Assembly: GCA_016867955.1 (NCBI GenBank)
Contig: VGIE01000156.1
Location: 1-6,012 of the forward strand
Direction: 5' to 3'
From: Betaproteobacteria bacterium
Lineage (GTDB): Bacteria > Pseudomonadota > Gammaproteobacteria > Burkholderiales > SG8-39
Length of the DNA: 6,012 nucleotides
Part shown: positions 1 to 4,721 of the stretch, in pieces
Position numbering within the stretch: position 1 is the stretch's first letter
How the letters are laid out: the number at the start of each line of letters is the position of its first letter
The notes under the pieces: generated by a model
Told to the model about the DNA's origin: nothing
The model's input: only the letters and a program-made list of their open reading frames with translations
Databases searched by the model: none
Translations under genes and position numbers: made by a program

Positions 1-1
1 C

Positions 2-268
2 AGCGACCACACTGCGCGCGGCATCTGGGCCATGTTCGACTGGGTAGAGTTCGACGCGCCCATCGCCAAAGGAGGCGGCAAGGGCTGGCGCGGATACATC
101 GGCTACGGCCACTATGAAGAGGAATACCGCAAGGACTCGCACGGCGTTTGGCGGATTTCGTACCTGAGCCACACGCGCATCCGCATGAACCCGGTCGTCG
201 GCGAACCGCAGGTCATGCTGCAGGGCTGGCTGCCCACGTCGAAGGAAGACTGGCTGTCCGACCGCTAG
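2..268 (+). CDS. SnoaL-like / NTF2-fold family protein, 3' end only
   Basis: This is the C-terminal 88 residues of a gene that begins before the window. The frame is open from base 2 (S-D-H-T-A-R-G-I-W-A-M-F-D-W) and ends at TAG 266-268, so the ATG at 32 is an internal methionine, not the start. The visible pattern is a G-I-W-A-M-F-D-W-V-E-F strand, then G-Y-I-G-Y-G-H-Y-E-E-E-Y-R-K, then V-W-R-I-S-Y-L-S-H-T-R-I-R-M. This resembles the C-terminal beta-sheet of SnoaL-like proteins of the SnoaL_4 / nuclear transport factor 2 superfamily, usually 130-180 residues long. Family members are small cone-shaped barrels acting as cyclases, dehydratases, isomerases or ligand binders, often in steroid, aromatic or polyketide pathways. 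The catalytic Asp/His would lie mostly in the missing N-terminal half, so no reaction can be assigned. It converges on the alpha/beta hydrolase, with 11 nt between the stops. Confidence 0.75.
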   Translation, partial: SDHTARGIWAMFDWVEFDAPIAKGGGKGWRGYIGYGHYEEEYRKDSHGVWRISYLSHTRIRMNPVVGEPQVMLQGWLPTSKEDWLSDR

Positions 269-269
269 G

Positions 270-279
270 TGCCGCGGCA
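270..279. repeat. 10-bp perfect palindrome between convergent stop codons
   Basis: TGCCGCGGCA fills almost the whole 11-nt gap between the SnoaL-like stop (266-268) and the hydrolase stop (280-282). It is a perfect palindrome but leaves little room for an RNA loop and has no following T-tract, so it is not a convincing intrinsic terminator. In such GC-rich DNA, chance is a serious alternative. Confidence 0.35.
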
Positions 280-1329
280 TCAGCGCCCGCGTCGCCGGCG
301 CTCGGCCTCGGGCGCGGTGCCGTCCACGCCCATGCCATTGTCGTGCAGGAAGCGCAGCAGCAGCGCGTTGAAGCGTTCCGGCTCGTCCACGAACAGCGCG
401 TGGCCGGCCTCGCGGAACAACTCGGTTCGGGTGCCCGGCCGGCTCCTGCCCAGCGCCGCCGCCTGCGCGACGAACTGCGGCGTAACCACGTACAACAGGG
501 GACGATGGAAGCCGTGCACGGCGCGCCGCCAGAAGCTTCGCGGCACGGCGGAGGGGAACAGCGACAGGCTGGCCTCCAGTGGCATGCGCAGGGCGCCGTC
601 GCGCAGCGCCAGCAATTCGGCCTCGGCCTGCGGCCGCCGGAAGATGGCCCGCACAAAGGATTCCACCGTGGCGCTGCGATCACGCTTCAGTTCGTCGAGG
701 AATCCCGTTCCCGGCGGCGGCGCTGCCTGGGCATGGCCCTCGCCCACCGAACTGTCGACGATCACCAGCGCCGCGATGCGGGTGGCGCGGACGGAGGCGG
801 ACCGGCTGATGAAGCGCAGCGCCTCCAGCGCCCCAAGCGACCAGGCCACCAGTGCAACGCGCGGGTAACGCGCGACGAACTCACCCACATCCTCGGCGCG
901 GCGCTCGATGGTGTAGCCCTGCGCGGGCCGTTCCGACTCGCCCTGGCCGCGCGGGTCGAGCGCGGCGACGCGGTAGCGCGTTGCCAGCGCGCCCAGTTGC
1001 GCCTGCCAGATGCGCGCCGGCATCGACCAGCCGGGAACGAAGGCGATGACAGGGGCTGCGTGAGCTGCCGCGACCGCCGTCCCTGCCGATGTTGGGGATT
1101 CGGCACCGGCGGCCGCACCCGCGGGCCCGCCCTCGAGCACGTGCAGGCGCACGCCGTCGCTGGTGAGGAAGAACGTGCTGGTGATCAAGGCGCGGGGCGT
1201 GCCGGTCGCGGTTGCGGCTGCGGCCAGCGCAGCTGCGCCGGGTTCCTCGGCGCGCCCCGGTGCAGCCGCGCCGCAGAGCACTGCCATGATGCAGAGCACC
1301 GAACGGGCAATCCGCGGGCACTGCCGCAC
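280..1329 (-). CDS. Exported alpha/beta-fold hydrolase
   Basis: Predicted periplasmic or secreted serine hydrolase of the alpha/beta-hydrolase superfamily; substrate unknown. I chose the GTG at 1329 (349 residues) because it gives a clean Sec signal peptide: R-Q-C-P-R-I-A-R n-region, S-V-L-C-I-M-A-V-L-C-G-A-A-A core, and likely cleavage after G-R-A at about residue 27. The ATG at 1413 would overlap the upstream gene and add a polar extension. The GTG has only a close-set GGGAG before it, so the start is moderately certain. Numbering from the GTG, the oxyanion-hole strand F-V-P-G-W-S is near 97-102, and D-P-R-G-Q-G-E-S near 125-132. The nucleophile elbow A-W-S-L-G places Ser164. E-A-G-H-A-L-F places His310. 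The usual strand-7 acid position reads T-P-Q-F, so Asp192 in V-I-V-D-S-S may be the triad acid. An Ala/Gly-rich insert occupies about 69-92. It begins 34 nt after the upstream exported gene's stop, suggesting co-transcription. Confidence 0.85.
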   Translation of the reverse strand: MRQCPRIARSVLCIMAVLCGAAAPGRAEEPGAAALAAAATATGTPRALITSTFFLTSDGVRLHVLEGGPAGAAAGAESPTSAGTAVAAAHAAPVIAFVPGWSMPARIWQAQLGALATRYRVAALDPRGQGESERPAQGYTIERRAEDVGEFVARYPRVALVAWSLGALEALRFISRSASVRATRIAALVIVDSSVGEGHAQAAPPPGTGFLDELKRDRSATVESFVRAIFRRPQAEAELLALRDGALRMPLEASLSLFPSAVPRSFWRRAVHGFHRPLLYVVTPQFVAQAAALGRSRPGTRTELFREAGHALFVDEPERFNALLLRFLHDNGMGVDGTAPEAERRRRGR

Positions 1330-1363
1330 CGCTCCCGGCGCGGCGAAAATCCGTGACCGGTGG

Positions 1364-2652
1364 CTAGCGCCCAAGCCGTCCCGAGGTCCGCAGCGCCACA
1401 CCCTTGCTGCCATCGACCGCGCCCCGCGCCACCTCGCGCGCCGGGCCGCGCGCCACCATCACGTTGGAGCGCTCGTCGCGCGCGTCGTGGTACTGGTAGC
1501 CGAAGGTGAACGGCAGAACGTCGGGCCGCTGCTCGCTGTAGGCCGTGGCCAGTGCCGTCTGGAAGGCGCGCTGGAACGGCGGGATGGGCACGTCGTAGCG
1601 GCCATGCAGGCGCACCTGCCAGCCCCGCGCGGCGAGCAGGTCGTAAGGCAGCCCGGAGTCGTCCTGCACCACGAAGCCGCTGACCTCGAGCAGCGTGTCG
1701 CGGACCTGCGAGAACTCGCGGTTGTGCAGCAGGTAGGACGCCAACTTGAGGAAGGTCGTCGTCGGGCCGAACGAACGCATGTAGGCAAGCAGCTCCGGAT
1801 AGCGCGTCAGGCCCTCGTCGGTGACGTCGGCCGAGAAATACTGCATGCGGCGTACCACCGGTGAGCCCGGCGCGCGGAATTCGATGCCCACCCCGCGCAG
1901 CTGCGGCCGCAGCGAGCGGCCCTTGGAACGTGGCCCGACGGGCTTGCCGCCCGCCATTGCAAAGTCTTCAGGCTTCAGTTTCAGCGGTACCACGCGCAGG
2001 ATATCGAGCCCCGAAATCGCCATCGAGATCATCACCAGCGGCACCACGCCGCGCAGCTGCGCCGTGTGCAGCTGGCGCGCCATGTTCTCGGTGATGAAGT
2101 AGTTGCGATCGATGAAATCGCCTGTTGCCGCGCGCACGTCGGCCAGCAGGCGCGTGAACTGGCGATGGTTCATGGCTTCGATGTTCGGCGGCTCGCCGAG
2201 GTGCTCGAGGCCGAACAGGACAAAGGTCTCGCAATCCGGGAACAGCCACCAGGCGTTGAAGAAATCGGGACCGCTGAAGGGATACAGCAGGGTCTTGCCC
2301 ACCAGGCAGGTCGGCGACACCGCGGCATCGCGCCACGCCGTCATGGCGGCCACGCGCCCCGTGCTCAGCTTCTGCCAGGAGGCCTGCAGGCCGTGGCATG
2401 CGCCTTCCACGCATCGGTTGCCGCCAAGTCGAAATGCGCCGGGGACAGCGGGGCGAGGCCCGCCAGCATGCGCGCGATGGAATTCATCCGCCATTGCGCA
2501 CCCAGCCCGAAATCGGAGCGCAGCTGCGACGAGGTGCCAGTGGCGGCGAGGCCGGCATGCGGCGGCAGGATGGCCGCAGCAAGACACAGCAGCGCGGCGA
2601 GGACCTTCCAGGTGGCCTTGGCTCGGCCCTTCTTGTTCTGGTGTGCGGACAT
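1364..2652 (-). pseudogene. Exported conserved protein of unknown function, split by an apparent one-base frameshift
   Basis: Two overlapping - strand reading frames together make one protein of about 429 residues. The first frame starts at ATG 2652 (a TTG lies directly before it). It encodes a good signal peptide: K-K-G-R-A-K n-region, V-L-A-A-L-L-C-L-A-A-A-I-L core, and A-containing cleavage near G-L-A-A. It continues as mature sequence through D-A-W-K-A-H, then meets TGA at 2365-2367. The second frame gives sensible protein from about 2390: Q-A-S-W-Q-K-L, L-L-Y-P-F-S-G-P-D-F, F-P-D-C-E-T-F-V-L-F-G-L-E, T-T-F-L-K-L-A-S-Y-L-L-H and V-Q-D-D-S-G-L-P-Y. It ends at TAG 1364-1366. Upstream of the junction the second frame is Cys/Arg/His-rich nonsense. 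A single missing base around 2390-2400 would explain this. From memory, these motifs recur in uncharacterised exported proteins of several phyla; no function is known to me. It is either a true mutation (pseudogene) or a sequencing error. The hydrolase follows 34 nt downstream. Confidence 0.8.
2381..2392. repeat. 12-bp perfect palindrome at the frameshift junction
   Basis: GGCCTGCAGGCC reads the same on both strands. It lies where the reading frame of the exported protein switches, just after the last trustworthy residues of the first frame (A-H-A, 2403-2395). It could promote polymerase slippage or base-calling trouble, but the link is inferred from position only. Confidence 0.6.
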
Positions 2653-2693
2653 CAAGGCGTGGCGGCGGGTTGAATCACGAATGAAGTGACAGG

Positions 2694-2720
2694 ATTTTAC
2701 CCGTCTTTGGGAGCGCCCAA
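2694..2720 (-). promoter_or_regulatory. Candidate promoter for the exported unknown gene, with inverted repeat
   Basis: On the - strand a strong -10-like hexamer, TAAAAT (2699-2694, 5 of 6 to consensus), lies about 40 nt before the ATG at 2652. Upstream, TTGGGC (2720-2715) is a weak -35 match with a short 15-nt spacer. An inverted repeat, TTGGG-AGCG-CCCAA (2707-2720), overlaps the -35 and spacer. It could be an operator, or a hairpin at the end of the PPOX transcript, although no U-tract follows. The remainder of the 137-nt gap (2653-2789) shows nothing else I can support. Confidence 0.35.
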
Positions 2721-2789
2721 CACCGTTATCGGATACATCCCCCCGCGCTCACCCGAGCAACCCTGCGCGCCGCTCCAGGGCGCTGCAGC

Positions 2790-3167
2790 TCAAGCCGTGA
2801 CAATGGCTATGACGGCGTACTCGCGCCGCCGCAGGCGGCTGAGCCAGCCGCCGATGCGCTTCATCCAACCGTACTTCTGATCGAGCAGGCGATGACCGCG
2901 CGCGGCCTCTTCCCCCGTGACGATGCGCGCGCGAGCAGGCTGCCAGTCGCCCAGCAGCCCCCCGCGCATATCGCAGGGCGCAATGCGTACCACCGGGTCG
3001 TTGCGGATGCGCTTCACCTTGCCGGCCGAAGCGAGCGAATACACATACAGGTTGCCGCCGGACTCGGCGAACCAGACCGGCGTGGCCACGGTCGCGCCCG
3101 ACCTGCGGCGCGTCTCCAGATTCAGGTATTTGTGGCCCGCGAAAGGCGCCAGGCCGGTCGGCCCCAT
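2790..3167 (-). CDS. PPOX-family split-barrel protein (Rv2061-like, flavin or F420 class)
   Basis: Short (125-residue) protein of the pyridoxamine-5'-phosphate-oxidase-like split-barrel fold. Visible in order: F-A-G-H-K-Y-L-N-L-E-T at 9-19, A-T-P-V-W-F at 28-33, L-Y-V-Y-S at 40-44, G-K-V-K-R-I-R-N-D-P-V-V-R-I-A-P-C-D at 49-66, G-E-E-A-A-R at 85-90, and a final strand E-Y-A-V-I at 116-120. The T-P-V-W-F and S-x-x-x-G-K-V-K-R-I-R-x-x-P signatures are those of the 'PPOX class probable F420-dependent enzyme, Rv2061 family', usually about 125-150 residues. Members are cytoplasmic dimers binding FMN, F420 or heme. The cofactor cannot be read from the sequence, and F420 use would be noteworthy in a proteobacterium. 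The ATG at 3167 was chosen because GAGG (3175-3172) sits 4 nt before it and the fold begins just afterwards; a longer in-frame extension is Arg/Ser-rich shadow sequence. It starts 22 nt after the small upstream gene. Confidence 0.85.
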   Translation of the reverse strand: MGPTGLAPFAGHKYLNLETRRRSGATVATPVWFAESGGNLYVYSLASAGKVKRIRNDPVVRIAPCDMRGGLLGDWQPARARIVTGEEAARGHRLLDQKYGWMKRIGGWLSRLRRREYAVIAIVTA

Positions 3168-3189
3168 ACGACCTCGAAGCGGGCCCGAA

Positions 3190-3393
3190 CTAGAAGCGGT
3201 GGCGTCGCGCCTGTACCCGCTTGCCCTTGGCGGGCAGGTATTCGTGCCCCTGCACCTGCGCGTTCGCCAGGCAGGCTTCGTAATCCTTGTATGCCCGTGC
3301 GGACTCGGCGACGACCGAGCGGTCGACCGAGAGTTGCTGCCACTTCCAGCGCTGCTGTCCATCCATGTAGAACCGCCAGATCACATTTACCAC
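3190..3393 (-). CDS. Small conserved-looking protein of unknown function (67 aa, Trp-containing)
   Basis: A 67-residue protein starting at GTG 3393 and ending at TAG 3190-3192. The start is decided by a perfect AGGAGG (3406-3401) 7 nt upstream, the best ribosome binding site in the window. The N-terminus, V-N-V-I-W-R-F-Y-M-D-G, looks like a beta-strand. R-W-K-W-Q-Q-L follows, with tryptophans at 6, 16 and 18. Next comes an acidic/Tyr helix with Y-K-D-Y-E-A-C-L-A-N-A (35-45), one cysteine at 41, and a basic tail ending R-R-H-R-F. No signal peptide or membrane segment is visible, so it should be cytoplasmic. I recall similar short proteins annotated only as hypothetical in proteobacteria, but no named family. 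It lies 22 nt upstream of the PPOX gene and probably shares its mRNA. A non-coding alternative is unlikely given the Shine-Dalgarno and the sensible composition. Confidence 0.75.
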   Translation of the reverse strand: MVNVIWRFYMDGQQRWKWQQLSVDRSVVAESARAYKDYEACLANAQVQGHEYLPAKGKRVQARRHRF

Positions 3394-3400
3394 CCGAGAT

Positions 3401-3406
3401 CCTCCT
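3401..3406 (-). promoter_or_regulatory. Perfect Shine-Dalgarno for the small Trp-containing gene
   Basis: AGGAGG on the - strand, with a 7-nt spacer to the GTG at 3393. This is what makes the GTG the credible start and the small gene credible as a real gene. Confidence 0.8.
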
Positions 3407-3431
3407 GCATTGGATTGTTCCGATTCCCACG

Positions 3432-3452
3432 GCGAGTCTACCCGACTATCGC
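3432..3452 (-). other. Bulged stem-loop between the MFS gene and the small gene
   Basis: In the 61-nt gap after the transporter stop, the - strand RNA can fold as GCG-(AU)-AGUC, loop GGGUA, then GACU-CGC. That is seven pairs with a two-base bulge. No U-run follows, so it is not a canonical intrinsic terminator. It may mark an mRNA processing or attenuation point between the two gene pairs, or be chance. Confidence 0.3.
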
Positions 3453-3454
3453 GA

Positions 3455-4705
3455 TTACCGGGCTCTCGATTGCTGCTTTTTCAGGCTGTCCGGCTGCCCC
3501 GGGGTGCCGGCACCAGACCTTGGCCGGGCCAGAAGTCCACCGGCAAACATCATGATTGCATTAAGGAAAAAAACCGGTAACAGCCCTGCCATCGAAGCGA
3601 CGAAACCGCACAGGGTGGGCCCCGCCATGCGGGTAAGGTAATTGACGGTGAGCCGCAGGCCCAGGGTCTCGCCAGGGCGCCCGGCACGTGATCGGCCCAG
3701 CATCAGCATCAGGGTCAGCGGGCCGCCGCAACCGACGCACAGCCCGAACAGGAAGGCGATCAGCGCCAGCAACGGGGCGCTGCGCGACAGCGGCACGGCC
3801 AGGAACAGGACCGCGCCCAGGAAGAATGCCCAGGACAGCAGCCCCTCCTCGCCAAGGCGTTCGATCAGCCAGGGCATGATGAACCGCACCAGCAGCGCGG
3901 CGACGGCATAGGCGGCCAGCACCACACCGATGGCCGAGGCGGAAAGGCCGATGCCGTGGCCGTAGATCGGCAGATAGAACTGGAACAGGTCGACGCCGAA
4001 CTGCATCAGGCTGCTCACCGCCAGCATGCGGCGAATGCCCGGATCAGCCAGCGACTTCAGCGGATTGCCGCCCGGCGCACGGGCGGGACGGGCCGCGGGC
4101 AGCACCCCGCCCTTGAGCAACATCAGCAACACGCAGGCCGATGCCGCGGCCGCAAGCACGAGACAGCCCGCGCCATGGCCGAGGCGGTCGATGGTGAAGC
4201 CGACCAGCAGCGGCCCGCTGAAGCTGCTCACCGACACCACCATGCTGAACGTGCTGAAGTTGCGGGTGCGTTCGTCCGGCAGGCTCAGGTTGCCGAGCAG
4301 TCCCTGCAGGACGACGTTGGAAAATGCCACCGCCACGCCGCCCAGCGCCGCCGCCGCATACAGCGCCGGCAGCGAGTGCACGAAGTACGGCACCAGCATG
4401 CCGAGCATGCCGCAGACCGCGCCGAACAGCAGCAGCCAGCGCGCGCCCAGGCGGTCGAACAGCATGCCCACGCCCCAGACCAGCAGCAGCGGGAGTACGT
4501 ACAGCATGGCACCGATGGTGCCGACTGCGAAGGCATCGGCACCCAGGCTGAGCGCGTACAGGGACAACAGCACGCGCGCGGTATTGACCAGCAGGAAGGC
4601 GAAGAACGCCGTCGCGTAGGTCAGCCGCACCGCCGCGCGGTTGGTGTCGTCGCTGGCGTTGCGGCGCGCGTCGCGCGCCGCGCGTGGCGATCCGGGGTCG
4701 TGCAA
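3455..4705 (-). CDS. Major facilitator superfamily (MFS) transporter
   Basis: Twelve-helix inner-membrane secondary transporter of 416 residues, the usual MFS size. Helix 1 is near 28-55 (Y-A-T-A-F-F-A-F-L-L-V-N) and helix 2 near 62-83. MFS motif A follows as F-D-R-L-G-A-R (83-89). A motif-C-like S-G-P-L-L-V-G-F lies at 163-170, the central loop is near 197-225, and six further helices run to about 393. The last part includes G-E-T-L-G-L-R-L-T-V-N-Y (345-356), as in many drug- or metabolite-type proteobacterial carriers. The substrate cannot be predicted. The TTG start at 4705 lies 6 nt after the amidohydrolase TAG, in the same frame; the residues before it are only P-A. A GTG at 4630 (residue 26), just before helix 1, is the alternative. 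Neither has a clear Shine-Dalgarno, which suggests translational coupling to the amidohydrolase. Coupling and proximity suggest it moves that enzyme's substrate or product. The tail is polar (S-L-K-K-Q-Q-S-R-A-R) and ends at TAA. Confidence 0.88.
   Translation of the reverse strand: MHDPGSPRAARDARRNASDDTNRAAVRLTYATAFFAFLLVNTARVLLSLYALSLGADAFAVGTIGAMLYVLPLLLVWGVGMLFDRLGARWLLLFGAVCGMLGMLVPYFVHSLPALYAAAALGGVAVAFSNVVLQGLLGNLSLPDERTRNFSTFSMVVSVSSFSGPLLVGFTIDRLGHGAGCLVLAAAASACVLLMLLKGGVLPAARPARAPGGNPLKSLADPGIRRMLAVSSLMQFGVDLFQFYLPIYGHGIGLSASAIGVVLAAYAVAALLVRFIMPWLIERLGEEGLLSWAFFLGAVLFLAVPLSRSAPLLALIAFLFGLCVGCGGPLTLMLMLGRSRAGRPGETLGLRLTVNYLTRMAGPTLCGFVASMAGLLPVFFLNAIMMFAGGLLARPRSGAGTPGQPDSLKKQQSRAR
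4661..4681 (-). repeat. 21-nt GC-only inverted repeat near the MFS start
   Basis: Two perfect 10-nt arms, GCGGCGCGCG and CGCGCGCCGC, flank a single T at 4671. In - strand mRNA it can form nine G-C pairs with a GAC triloop, about 24 nt downstream of the TTG start. It encodes R-A-A-R-D-A-R within the polar N-terminus of the transporter. Such a strong hairpin in an initiation region could dampen translation, or may mean that the true start is the GTG at 4630 and the hairpin is intercistronic. Confidence 0.6.
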
Positions 4706-4707
4706 CG

Positions 4708-4721
4708 CCGGCTACAGCCGG
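4708..4721 (-). repeat. Stem-loop over the amidohydrolase stop codon
   Basis: CCGGC-TACA-GCCGG is a perfect 5-bp stem with a 4-nt loop. The TAG stop (4714-4712) lies within the loop and the following stem. It ends 2 nt before the TTG start of the transporter. No U-tract follows. It could influence stop-restart coupling between the two genes. Confidence 0.45.

Noticed and set aside
282..302. Inverted repeat AGCGCC / GGCGCT with a 9-nt loop after the SnoaL-like stop
   Set aside because: There is no T-tract on either strand and it lies in the coding end of the hydrolase, so it is not supportable as an intrinsic terminator.
1285..1287. ATG within the signal peptide as the hydrolase start
   Set aside because: It would leave a signal peptide with no positively charged n-region and has no ribosome binding site.
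148..1356. 402-codon open frame on the + strand over the alpha/beta hydrolase
   Set aside because: The composition is antisense-like, there is no domain signature, and it overlaps the SnoaL-like gene. The opposite strand encodes a signal peptide and a complete hydrolase fold.
2381..2400. Programmed ribosomal frameshifting in the exported unknown gene
   Set aside because: There is no slippery A/T heptamer, and the downstream hairpin potential is unremarkable. A mutation or sequence error is the simpler reading.
2396..2587. N-terminal extension of the second frame of the exported unknown protein (ATG at 2587)
   Set aside because: Its Cys/Arg/His-rich residues look like out-of-frame translation. 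The first frame over the same bases gives a signal peptide and sensible mature sequence.
2767..2783. GCGCC / GGCGC stem just downstream of the PPOX stop
   Set aside because: Only five pairs with no following U-run; common by chance in such GC-rich DNA.
3168..3362. Longer start for the PPOX protein at 3362
   Set aside because: The added 65 residues are Ser/Arg-rich and overlap the small gene in another frame. The ATG at 3167 has a proper GAGG and begins just before the fold.
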